Source: Thermoflexus hugenholtzii JAD2 (GTDB lineage Bacteria; Chloroflexota; Anaerolineae; J036; Brachytrichaceae). From it: a stretch of 32,396 nucleotides of DNA. The stretch is taken from NCBI GenBank assembly GCA_945877855.1, contig CAMDWA010000037.1:1-32396 (forward strand), given 5' to 3'. The notes beneath the pieces are model-generated. The model made no database searches, was not told the DNA's origin, and saw only the letters and a program-made list of their open reading frames with translations. A program made the position numbers and the translations under genes. Of the stretch, positions 24,439 to 31,753 are shown piece by piece. Position 1 is the first letter of the stretch; every line of letters starts with the position of its first letter.

Positions 24439-25242
24439 TTTAGGCGTAGCCGTGCAGTGTTTGAGCCATTACTACGGCCAATTGCACGTCGTTTTGCTGA
24501 GCAAATTGTAACATTTGATGAGCAGGTGGGGGCGTTAGGTTTGATGGGTGGCTCGAAGTGGCTGATGCGTCAATTTACCAATGGCTTGTTGGTGTCTGGG
24601 GTTGAGCACGTGCCCGCAAAAGGACCGGTGTTAATCGCATCAAACCACCCGGGCATGGCTGATACGATTGCATTATTTTCGAGTATTCAGCGCAGCGATT
24701 TAAAAATTGTGGCTGCGGTACGCCCGTTTTTGCGTTCGTTGCCCAATGTATCACAACACCTTATTTATGTTTCAGACGATACAAGTGATCGAATTCGGGT
24801 GGTGCGTGAAGCAACGGCGCATCTTAGGCGGGGTGGGGCGATCTTAACTTTTCCGGCAGGTAAAATTGAACCAGACCCAGAGGTGTTGCCGGGCGCAGTT
24901 GCATCACTTGAAACATGGGGCGAAAGTATTGGCGTATTTATGCGGCTGGCCCCACAAACACAGTTGTTGCCAACGATTGTGCGCGGTGTTGTATCGGCAG
25001 GCGCATTACGAAACCCATTGACCCATTTACGACGCAGTCGTTATGACCGTGAGCGTATGGCTGCGGGTTTGCAAATTATGTTTCCGCGATATCAGAATAA
25101 TGTCGTTAAAATAACGTTTGCGCCACCTATTACACTAACAAAAGCACCAGCCAATGACGTGTCATCTGTCGCTCATTTGCTGACAGCCAGTGCCCGCCAT
25201 TTGATTGAATCACCACCTAGTGTATTTGATCCGATCTTGTAA
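24346..25242 (+). CDS. PlsC-like acyltransferase
   Basis: About 298 residues from a GTG at 24346; a TTG at 24316 is the longer option. The motif SNHPGMADT is an NHxxxxD acyltransferase site (His and Asp), followed by ERPF-like VRPFLRSLP, then a LTFPAGKIEPDPE glycerol-phosphate-binding-type segment and LLPTIVRGV. It probably transfers acyl chains to lysophosphatidate or a similar acceptor at the membrane. No N-terminal membrane segment is obvious. It overlaps the divergent methyltransferase at its 5' end by about 93 nt and converges with the glycosyltransferase operon (gap 14 nt). Confidence 0.82.
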   Translation: MSTVLPTSSVYLDELIRINLSDFFESLGLAHFRRSRAVFEPLLRPIARRFAEQIVTFDEQVGALGLMGGSKWLMRQFTNGLLVSGVEHVPAKGPVLIASNHPGMADTIALFSSIQRSDLKIVAAVRPFLRSLPNVSQHLIYVSDDTSDRIRVVREATAHLRRGGAILTFPAGKIEPDPEVLPGAVASLETWGESIGVFMRLAPQTQLLPTIVRGVVSAGALRNPLTHLRRSRYDRERMAAGLQIMFPRYQNNVVKITFAPPITLTKAPANDVSSVAHLLTASARHLIESPPSVFDPIL

Positions 25243-25256
25243 TTATTCTGATACAA

Positions 25257-26351
25257 CTAATTTGCCATTTTTAGCAAAAATTGTCGAATAGTTTGGGCGG
25301 TTTGTGCCCAGGTTGGGTGTTGTTCAAAATGTTTGCGGGCAGCAACACGCATGGCTTGTAACCGTGTTTTATTGTTTAACAAGGTTTGTAAACGCATGGC
25401 AAGCGCCGATGGGTTTTCGGGTGGCACCAAAAAGCCATTTTCACCTGTGTTGATAATTTCGTGGGCCGCCCCAGCGCTGCTTGCAATGACGGGTAAGCCA
25501 AAGCTCATTGCTTCGAGGTAAACAATGCCAAATCCTTCGTATTGAGACGGTAGCACAAATAGATCATGGGTTGCATATTGACGTGCTAAAGTTGCGTCAT
25601 CTACTGCGCCTAACCAAGTAATATTTTGAGATAGTTTTAGCTGATTTGCTAATTCTAACATTTGTTTCGCATAGGCAATATTTTTATTATCATCACCAAC
25701 AACAGATAGATGCCAACAAAACCTATCTTTGCTACTCAACTGACATAATGCCGCTAAAAGAACATGTAAACCCTTACGCGAATCAAGATTACCTACAAAC
25801 AAAATACGCAACAAATCATCATCCTTTATGACCTTCGACAAATCATCTTGCAAATATTCCCATTCTGAAAAACGATCACCACCCGGATAAGCCAAAACAT
25901 ATGGATGCTTATTCCCCACCAGTTGTGTCACCGTATTACGTGTCGTTGCGCTATTAAAAATAAACCCATCAACATCTTGTAAATAAGCTCGTTCAACCCA
26001 ACGATAAGCCATATTTAACAACCCAGATCGTTGCTCACTACAACGCAAATGATGCACAATGCTGATGACTGGACATGACTTAAGCATCTTTTTTCGCCGA
26101 CGATTGGCAAAAAATAAAGATGAATGGTTCAATTCATCTTGCAACAAAATATCGTAAGGCTCTGATATTTGCTTTATAAAACCAGTATCAAAATTTTGAG
26201 CAAGGTGACGCACATAGTTTTGCCAAGGCTGAGAAATAATATCGACTTGATCGCCACATGCACGTAGATATTCAACTAACTTACGATCATACAAATAGCC
26301 TCCCGAAATTGTATCGAGATCGCCATAAATCACTAAACCGATACGCATCAA
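25257..26351 (-). CDS. family-4 glycosyltransferase, last gene of the pterin-like operon
   Basis: The protein has 364 residues. GT-B fold: N-terminal MRIGLVIYGDLDTISGGYLYDRK, middle AYPGGDRF, and C-terminal RILFVGNLDSRKGLHVLLAAL, with the donor-site motif YEGFGIVYLEAMSFGLPVIAS and ENGFLVPPENPSALA. The EX7E motif of GT4 (EGFGIVYLE) is intact. It would transfer a nucleotide-activated sugar to an acceptor; known GT4 enzymes of this kind include the UDP-glucose:tetrahydrobiopterin glucosyltransferase of cyanobacteria. It starts 5 nt after the PTPS-like gene, hence one transcript. The N-terminal two thirds are visibly more A/T-rich than the neighbours. The acceptor is inferred from context only. 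Confidence 0.9.
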   Translation of the reverse strand: MMRIGLVIYGDLDTISGGYLYDRKLVEYLRACGDQVDIISQPWQNYVRHLAQNFDTGFIKQISEPYDILLQDELNHSSLFFANRRRKKMLKSCPVISIVHHLRCSEQRSGLLNMAYRWVERAYLQDVDGFIFNSATTRNTVTQLVGNKHPYVLAYPGGDRFSEWEYLQDDLSKVIKDDDLLRILFVGNLDSRKGLHVLLAALCQLSSKDRFCWHLSVVGDDNKNIAYAKQMLELANQLKLSQNITWLGAVDDATLARQYATHDLFVLPSQYEGFGIVYLEAMSFGLPVIASSAGAAHEIINTGENGFLVPPENPSALAMRLQTLLNNKTRLQAMRVAARKHFEQHPTWAQTAQTIRQFLLKMAN

Positions 26352-26356
26352 AGCCC

Positions 26357-26740
26357 CTATGCTTTTAGATCAAGCCAATAAGATGCCCATGCAATGTCGT
26401 TTTCCCATAATTTTATGGTGATGGCACTAAGATTCGGCGCATGAAGCTGAGAAGCAAACGAAGTGCATAGAATACGTGAGAAATGCTCAATACTTGGGTT
26501 TAACCCAGCAAATTCGGGTAAATCATTTAAAAGCTGATCACGATAATGCGCAACCAAGCCATTCAATATGCGTTCAATATCAACAATATCGGTTAAATAA
26601 CCGTGTTTGTCTAATTGTACGCCACTTAATTGCACCTCAATGACATAATGATGCGAATGTTTGAAATTTTCTGCGCCCCAGTCGCCCCCAATTAAAAAGT
26701 GTTGGGCTACAAAATCGCGTTTAACTGCTACGGTATACAT
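26357..26740 (-). CDS. 6-pyruvoyltetrahydropterin synthase/QueD-family protein, active-site variant
   Basis: The protein has 127 residues, the family length. The T-fold's zinc ligands are visible: His14 in AQHFL, His28 and His30 in HSHHY. Where PTPS and QueD carry a catalytic Cys four residues before the first His of HGH, this protein has Glu24. Glu at this point is a mark of PTPS-III enzymes that make 6-hydroxymethyl-dihydropterin. The usual DH dyad also looks changed (RDQLLND). The chemistry is therefore not that of canonical PTPS or QueD. The conserved substrate-anchoring Glu is in PSIEHFSR. It sits 4 nt after the dehydrogenase and 5 nt before the glycosyltransferase. Confidence 0.85.
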   Translation of the reverse strand: MYTVAVKRDFVAQHFLIGGDWGAENFKHSHHYVIEVQLSGVQLDKHGYLTDIVDIERILNGLVAHYRDQLLNDLPEFAGLNPSIEHFSRILCTSFASQLHAPNLSAITIKLWENDIAWASYWLDLKA

Positions 26741-26744
26741 TTTG

Positions 26745-27749
26745 CTAGTATATCAATAGTATTTGCAAGCTGTGTTGTGGCTGTTGATCTAGTAAGTGGT
26801 AAGCGTGAGCCGCTTGTGCAAAAGTAAAACGATGTGATATAAGTTGGGCCGGCTTAATCTTTTCAATCATATGCCATGCTAAATCAAGTCGTCTTTGCTT
26901 GCTCCAGCGCCCCGACAATTCTGGTGAAAGACTGCTTACTTGACTGCTAATTAGTTGAATACGGCTACGATGAAAACGCCCACCAAGATCAATTGCGGCG
27001 CGTTTTTTGCCATACCATGACCCAATCATCACACGTCCGCTAAAACCAGTAAGGCCAATTGCTATATCGAGTGCCGCTGGTGCGCCGGTGAGTTCATATG
27101 CCAAATCGGCGAACGCTGAATACGATTTCAGCCGATCATCTGATGGATCAAAACTAGCATGAGCACCCATTTGCAAAGAGATGGTGCGGCGTTGGATAAT
27201 TCTGTCAATGGTGATTAGCGAATGAGGCGACATTTGGGCGAGTAGGGCAGTGGTAAGTAAACCAACCACACCTTGCCCGAGCACAACAATATTGTCACCT
27301 ATACGTGGATGCCCGTCCAATACAAAATTAACCGCAGTTTCCATATTGGGCAAAAATACGGCATCTTCAGACGAAATATTATCGTTTACAACTTGTAAAC
27401 TGGCAATATCGGCGATAAACTCGGTTTCATGCGGGTTAAACGCAAAAACCCGCTTGCCTAACCAGCCAACATCAACATTTGGCCCTAACTCGACAATTTG
27501 CCCGATTGCTGAATAACCATATTTGAGCGGAAATGTCAGCCCACCACTCAGGGCAGACAGAGTCGCGTCTGCCTCCATTTCTTCGGGGGCCTCACCACGA
27601 TAAATTAACAACTCGGTGCCCGGGCTAATGGCAGATAAAGTTGTTTGGACACGCACTTGGTCGTTTAGCAGCACCGAGCAATTGTTTTCACGGATCTCAA
27701 TTTGACGCGGGGCGGTAAAGTAAAGTGATTGACGGGTTAGGTTTCCCAT
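26745..27749 (-). CDS. MDR-superfamily dehydrogenase without zinc ligands
   Basis: The protein has 334 residues. It has the medium-chain dehydrogenase layout with a GroES-like part (LSAISPGTELLIYRGEAPEE, LKYGYSAIGQIVELG, RVFAFNPHETEF) and a Rossmann domain (NIVVLGQGVVGLLTTALL). The Cys of the usual GxCGTD zinc site is absent (SPGTE) and there is no four-Cys structural zinc loop; only one Cys is present in the protein. It should bind NAD(P) but act without zinc, as in quinone-reductase-like MDRs. It overlaps the end of the reductase gene by 13 nt. The redox substrate is unknown, perhaps a side chain of the pyrimidine or pterin product of the operon. Confidence 0.87.
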   Translation of the reverse strand: MGNLTRQSLYFTAPRQIEIRENNCSVLLNDQVRVQTTLSAISPGTELLIYRGEAPEEMEADATLSALSGGLTFPLKYGYSAIGQIVELGPNVDVGWLGKRVFAFNPHETEFIADIASLQVVNDNISSEDAVFLPNMETAVNFVLDGHPRIGDNIVVLGQGVVGLLTTALLAQMSPHSLITIDRIIQRRTISLQMGAHASFDPSDDRLKSYSAFADLAYELTGAPAALDIAIGLTGFSGRVMIGSWYGKKRAAIDLGGRFHRSRIQLISSQVSSLSPELSGRWSKQRRLDLAWHMIEKIKPAQLISHRFTFAQAAHAYHLLDQQPQHSLQILLIY

Positions 27750-28384
27750 AAAAGTTTGGCAGTTACGACAATATCTGACCCAAAAACTTGATATTTGGGG
27801 GTTATAAATTGGGGTAAATGAGATAAAGGGGTTGTAAGCGCTGCAAGCCCAGTGAGAAAACCCGGTGTAATCGTGATCACGACCTCATCCACTAAACCGG
27901 CCCGTAAAAAAGCTTGAATTATTTTGGCACCCCCCTCAACCATTAATGATCGAATCCCTTTTGTGTAACAAACATGCAATATTTCGCTTAGATCAATATG
28001 CTTTGTTTCACCTTCGTTCACCATAAATACATGTACCCCCGCTGCTTCAAGTGATACTTTGGTGGCTGCTTGCACATTTGTGCTGCAAAACACCCAAACA
28101 GGGTGGGTGGGCGATTGAATGAGTGCAGACTGTAAGGGTATACGCAAATGCGAATCGAGCACAATCGGTTGTGGGCTGGGGCCTTCGACCAAGCGAACAT
28201 TTAAGCGTGGGTTGTCGGCAATTACAGTGCCAACACCAACTAAAATAGCATCGTGTTGGGCGCGTAATTGGTGCGTCATTTTCATGGCCTCAGGGCCACT
28301 TAATAGGGTGCGTTGCCCGGGTGCAGCCGCAATACACCCATCTAAACTTTGGGCATAGCTAAGCGTAATCCGAGGTCGATTCAT
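27737..28384 (-). CDS. stand-alone RibD C-terminal-type reductase
   Basis: The protein has 215 residues. It starts RPRITLSYAQSLDGCIA, then GVGTVIADNPRLNVR, QPIVLDSHLRIP, and the NADPH-binding end MVEGGAKIIQAFLRAGLVDE, all typical of the riboflavin pyrimidine reductase (DHFR-like) domain. The N-terminal deaminase of bacterial RibD is missing, as in fungal Rib7/archaeal reductases that act on 2,5-diamino-6-ribosylamino-pyrimidinone phosphate. It begins 2 nt after ribA and overlaps the dehydrogenase by 13 nt. It should reduce the ribosyl chain of the cyclohydrolase II product, or a derivative of it. Confidence 0.88.
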   Translation of the reverse strand: MNRPRITLSYAQSLDGCIAAAPGQRTLLSGPEAMKMTHQLRAQHDAILVGVGTVIADNPRLNVRLVEGPSPQPIVLDSHLRIPLQSALIQSPTHPVWVFCSTNVQAATKVSLEAAGVHVFMVNEGETKHIDLSEILHVCYTKGIRSLMVEGGAKIIQAFLRAGLVDEVVITITPGFLTGLAALTTPLSHLPQFITPKYQVFGSDIVVTAKLLWET

Positions 28385-28386
28385 GA

Positions 28387-29052
28387 TCAGTCATGATGAT
28401 GTCCATTGCTAATAAGTGAAGCTGCTGGCGCAACAAATGGTAAGGTTAACAAATGATTCATACGTTGGGCCTTGGTGCGCATATAGTTAGCGCTGTCGGG
28501 GTGAATGGGGGTTTCAATTGATACCCGTTCTGACACAACAACCCCTAATTGGCGTAAGCTATCTAATTTAAGCGGGTTATTTGTCAATAATCGGATAGAC
28601 TGCACCCCCCAATCTTGTAGGATGAGCGGCGCAATGCTATATTCACGTTCATCGGCTTGATGCCCTAACATCAGATTGGCCTCAACCGTGTCATAACCTT
28701 GATCTTGCAAATTATAGGCACGCAGCTTTTCTAATAACCCAATACCACGCCCTTCTTGACGCAAATAAATGATGATCCCTGCACCTTCATTGGCAATCAT
28801 TTGCATAGATGTATCTAGTTGTTGCCCGCAATCACAACGCTGTGATCCAAGCACATCACCCGTAAAACATTCAGAATGCATTCGGGTTAAAACATTCGAT
28901 TTTTGGGCAATATTCCCAAATACAAAGGCCAAATGCTCTTTTCGATCATGATTATTATGATATAAACACAATTGAAAATCGCCATATACAGTTGGAATGT
29001 TTGCACAAGCCATTCGAGAGATGGTAAGTGTTGGGCCGTTTGTTTGGGTCAT
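28387..29052 (-). CDS. ribA: GTP cyclohydrolase II, first gene of the five-gene operon
   Basis: About 221 residues from the ATG at 29052; a TTG at 29061 is in frame. Catalyses GTP to 2,5-diamino-6-ribosylamino-4(3H)-pyrimidinone 5'-phosphate, formate and pyrophosphate. The zinc cysteines are present (SECFTGDVLGSQRCDCG: Cys62, Cys73, Cys75), as are YLRQEGRGIGLLEK with the Tyr needed for full turnover, YDTVEANLMLG, and RLLTNNPLKLDSL. There is no fused DHBP synthase (RibB) domain, unlike many bacterial RibBA. The last ten residues are polar with a His run. It is followed after 2 nt by the RibD-type reductase, but no ribE, ribH or ribB is in the window, so this may not be the housekeeping riboflavin operon. 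No FMN riboswitch is seen upstream. Confidence 0.93.
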   Translation of the reverse strand: MTQTNGPTLTISRMACANIPTVYGDFQLCLYHNNHDRKEHLAFVFGNIAQKSNVLTRMHSECFTGDVLGSQRCDCGQQLDTSMQMIANEGAGIIIYLRQEGRGIGLLEKLRAYNLQDQGYDTVEANLMLGHQADEREYSIAPLILQDWGVQSIRLLTNNPLKLDSLRQLGVVVSERVSIETPIHPDSANYMRTKAQRMNHLLTLPFVAPAASLISNGHHHD

Positions 29053-29189
29053 AATGCACAACGTATTGAGTGGACAATCATCATGTTATTAGTTCATGAT
29101 TTATAACACAATTTGCTTGGTAAATAGATGTTTATTCTTTTCAATTACTCAGAAATTATCCATTTGCCATGCCTTGCCACACAATAATT

Positions 29190-29522
29190 TTATGATTTAA
29201 GATGCAACCACAAAACAACAAGCAAAATAATTTCAATCAGTTTATCAATTACGGCCAATGAGTCACCAAAATTGCCACTAAGCGCAAACCAAGCCAAAAT
29301 AGTAATAGCCGTAAACCCCATAAAAGCATAATGAATTAATGTGCTGCGGCCACGCGCAAATGAAAGATTCCCAAACATGGCTGCCAATAGGGCTAAATAA
29401 CCTAAACCATTTAATGTAAAAGCGATATCAAGCCGGCTAAGTCGAATATTTAGATATAAATGAATCAATGCCGTTGCCAAGCCGAGAATGAAGATGAGGG
29501 ATTTTAATGTGTTTTTGCTCAT
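29190..29522 (-). CDS. small four-helix membrane protein
   Basis: The protein has 110 residues with four hydrophobic segments (about 7-26, 33-50, 62-82 and 88-107). It reads TALIHLYLNIRL, FTLNGLGYLALLAAMF, HYAFMGFTAITILAWFAL and IDKLIEIILLVVLWLHL. The helix pattern looks like a family of small hypothetical membrane proteins known from Chloroflexota, but I cannot name it. It lies on the same strand upstream of the ribA operon, with 137 nt between that could hold the ribA promoter. Its function is unknown. TATACT lies 12 nt before the ATG; no Shine-Dalgarno. Confidence 0.7.
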   Translation of the reverse strand: MSKNTLKSLIFILGLATALIHLYLNIRLSRLDIAFTLNGLGYLALLAAMFGNLSFARGRSTLIHYAFMGFTAITILAWFALSGNFGDSLAVIDKLIEIILLVVLWLHLKS

Positions 29523-29566
29523 ATAGTGACGCTAAGTATAGCGTATATATGGCGATGCGTTTAGTA

Positions 29567-30025
29567 TCAAACTGATCGTTTATATTTTAGCCAAGCCGCA
29601 TGTGCGGTAAGCTCAGCTACCCCGGGGCGGGAGAAAATCACATCATAATCTGGGCCAATATCACCGCGAATATCATTCGTATCCCATTCTGGGATGACAA
29701 AATGTTGGGTGTCAAGCATTTTAGCCACAAAAGTATGAGTGCTGCCAATATAAATAAATGATCTTTGGTCAGACAATAACGAGGCACTGAGTTGCGAGTG
29801 CGCTTCTTCGCCTTCCCATCGGCTATGAATTGTAACCGTGTTGCCCCATTGTTGAATCTCCCAGATATGGGCTGGCGATGGTTTGAAATGGGGATATTCA
29901 CTATTGCCTTGTGTTTCTCCAATCCACGTGCCAACAAAATTCCAAACTGCATTGCTCATGTTAATCTTAGAAGCTGCCCAACTCCCCTCCGAAGTTGGGC
30001 AGCTACCGGCAATGCTTTGGGGCAT
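29567..30025 (-). CDS. hypothetical protein, possible beta-barrel (lipocalin-like)
   Basis: The protein has 152 residues from ATG 30025, preceded by a strong purine-rich Shine-Dalgarno (GAGGAGGAGAGGCG, 30026-30039 on the minus strand). An inner ATG at 29959 begins the more conserved-looking part, MSNAVWNFVGTWIGETQG, followed by alternating strands (HIWEIQQWGNTVTIHSRWEG, FIYIGSTHTFVAKML), which suggests a small beta-barrel such as a lipocalin or nitrobindin fold. No His or Cys motif is telling. The first 22 codons contain a perfect 12-bp inverted repeat. The family is not recognised. Confidence 0.6.
   Translation of the reverse strand: MPQSIAGSCPTSEGSWAASKINMSNAVWNFVGTWIGETQGNSEYPHFKPSPAHIWEIQQWGNTVTIHSRWEGEEAHSQLSASLLSDQRSFIYIGSTHTFVAKMLDTQHFVIPEWDTNDIRGDIGPDYDVIFSRPGVAELTAHAAWLKYKRSV
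29972..30004. repeat. 12-bp inverted repeat in the 5' part of the hypothetical gene
   Basis: AGCTGCCCAACT (29972-29983) and AGTTGGGCAGCT (29993-30004) pair perfectly with a 9-nt loop. It lies between the Shine-Dalgarno-supported ATG (30025) and an inner ATG (29959). TAAGAT follows it on the minus strand, 4 nt before the inner ATG. Confidence 0.75.
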
Positions 30026-30117
30026 CGCCTCTCCTCCTCTGGATGCAGCTTAGTGTAATGATGTGCTAAGACACTATGCGACACAAGACTGACATTTGTA
30101 ACCCCAATAACCTGTCG

Positions 30118-31113
30118 TTATTTCAGCCCTTCGACAGAAATTGCATATTCGGCTACTTTGCTGGCAGAAACAAGCGTCACTTCAAAAGAAATTTGAGAAT
30201 TTGCCGGAACATTGCCATCGGCTAAAGGCACATTGCGAAAACCAATCACCCGTTTTTGGTCATCATAAGTAGTGACAATGACCCGTGCATTACGTGCATT
30301 AACCGTATCACGATTCACGACATCGCCTGTTATTTTGAATTGCGTATTATCCAAAGCCGATCCTTCTTTGCGGGTGATTTCCATTTTTGCAAAACGTGCG
30401 GTCGTGTCAATTGCTTCACCCCGCATAGGACGCACCGTAAAGCGTGAAAATGTAGGTGGTGGCTCGGTAAATAAAACTCGAAAAGGTGAAGTTTGGCCAG
30501 GCCCAATGATATCTAGGGCAACAAAGAAAATAGCTGAGGTAAGCACTTTATTGGCATCATCAAACAATGTAATTTGTAATTGCACATTATTCAGTGCACT
30601 CGGTCCCGGGTTAAACACTTCCCCCAAACATTCTAAGCTGCCAGCCGCCGTTCGATAGACATTTACCCCTCGTGTGGTATAGGCTGATGGGGTAGGTGAG
30701 GGCAATAATTGACCGGCGCTCCCGCCACCTGTCGAGCGGCCAATCCCTGCCGATGGAATAATAAGGCGTTGCCCCACTTGAATACGCCCGGGTTCTAGGC
30801 CGGGGTTGGCTACAATTAAGTCTGCTACGCTTACCCCAAATCGATTTGCAATTGGAATAAGTGTCTCACCATCTTGAATGTTATATAAGGTTGGGGTAGG
30901 GGTTGGACCCGGGTCACGCTGTGTGTTGACAACAATACTACCGCTACCACTGATTGTTGCCGTCGGGCGTGGGGTAAGCGTTGCACGAGGCGTAGGCAAT
31001 AACGGGGTTGTTAACACTATCGCAGTTGGTGTAGCTGTTGTTTGGGTTGTGCAGGCTGTAATTAACCCACAACCAATGCTTGCTAAAATGATCAAAAAAA
31101 ATTTGCGCGTCAC
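30118..31113 (-). CDS. LysM-domain lipoprotein with C-terminal FxLYD-like domains
   Basis: The protein has 331 residues, starting at a GTG. The lipobox ITAC has Cys21. A Thr/Pro-rich linker (about 22-75) leads to a LysM domain (YNIQDGETLIPIANRFGVSV...LIVANPGL...VGQRLIIPS, about 77-122) that would bind peptidoglycan or other glycans. A Ser/Pro linker follows, then a C-terminal beta-rich region with LGEVFNPGPSALNNVQLQITLFDDANKVL and ITGDVVNRDTVNARNARVIVTTYDDQKRV, two similar FxLYD-type units. It is anchored outside the membrane. TATAAT on the minus strand (31122-31127) ends 8 nt before the GTG, so the mRNA is probably leaderless. Confidence 0.87.
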   Translation of the reverse strand: MTRKFFLIILASIGCGLITACTTQTTATPTAIVLTTPLLPTPRATLTPRPTATISGSGSIVVNTQRDPGPTPTPTLYNIQDGETLIPIANRFGVSVADLIVANPGLEPGRIQVGQRLIIPSAGIGRSTGGGSAGQLLPSPTPSAYTTRGVNVYRTAAGSLECLGEVFNPGPSALNNVQLQITLFDDANKVLTSAIFFVALDIIGPGQTSPFRVLFTEPPPTFSRFTVRPMRGEAIDTTARFAKMEITRKEGSALDNTQFKITGDVVNRDTVNARNARVIVTTYDDQKRVIGFRNVPLADGNVPANSQISFEVTLVSASKVAEYAISVEGLK

Positions 31114-31121
31114 ATCGCAGA

Positions 31122-31127
31122 ATTATA
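31122..31127 (-). promoter_or_regulatory. -10 box of the LysM lipoprotein gene (leaderless)
   Basis: Perfect TATAAT on the minus strand, 8 nt before the GTG start at 31113. No good -35 at 16-18 nt. Confidence 0.5.
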
Positions 31128-31276
31128 GTTGAGGCAACTTTAATCAACATGACAAAATACTAGCAAAACAGCTGATCATGTATTAAGGAATACATTGCAT
31201 AATAACAACTCGATATTCATCGGTCAACCAACACCACATCTTTAAACAATGTGAGCAATTTAAAGGATTTAAAACT

Positions 31277-31714
31277 ATGAAACCAAAATTTATCATTGGT
31301 ATTGGGTTAATTGCTGCGGCGATGATTGCCGTTATTACTTTTGCAATCCTTGGCAATGCAAATCTCGAAGTAACGGTCAACGATTTATTCGCCCGCGCAG
31401 CCACCAATCGTGAAATCACACAACGCCCAATTAAAGTTAGCGGCATTGTGGTTGGCGATAGCATTCAATATGACCCCACGACATTGCATATCGAGTTCGA
31501 TGTCGTTAATTCACATAATGATTTGGTGAACAATTTGAGCCAAGCCAAACGCCTTCGTGTAATTTACAAGGGCACCAAGCCCGACACATTGCTTCATGAG
31601 TCTGAAGCCATTATTACCGGCAAACTGGCTGAGGATGGTAAATTTTATGCGGCAAATTCACAAGATGCCCTTTTATTACGCTGCCCTAGCAAATATGTCG
31701 AAGAAAAAAAATAA
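31277..31714 (+). CDS. ccmE: cytochrome c maturation heme chaperone CcmE, CxxxY variant
   Basis: The protein has 145 residues. One N-terminal membrane anchor (about 5-25) precedes an OB-fold domain with RPIKVSGIVVGDSIQYDP, LHIEFDVVNSHNDL and LRVIYKGTKPDTLLHESEAIITGKL. Ordinary CcmE binds heme covalently through a His in an HxxxY motif. Here that site reads CPSKY (Cys136, Tyr140), the CxxxY form known from some Desulfovibrio and archaeal CcmE. It delivers heme to CcmF for attachment to apocytochromes c outside the membrane. AAAGGA lies 9 nt upstream of the ATG. The ccmF start follows 39 nt later. Confidence 0.92.
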   Translation: MKPKFIIGIGLIAAAMIAVITFAILGNANLEVTVNDLFARAATNREITQRPIKVSGIVVGDSIQYDPTTLHIEFDVVNSHNDLVNNLSQAKRLRVIYKGTKPDTLLHESEAIITGKLAEDGKFYAANSQDALLLRCPSKYVEEKK

Positions 31715-31753
31715 GCTATGGGTTTATTACTTATCATCTGCAATTCATAACTT

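Noticed and set aside
29053..29189. FMN riboswitch upstream of ribA
   Set aside because: The region is A/T-rich and lacks the conserved G-rich RFN elements.
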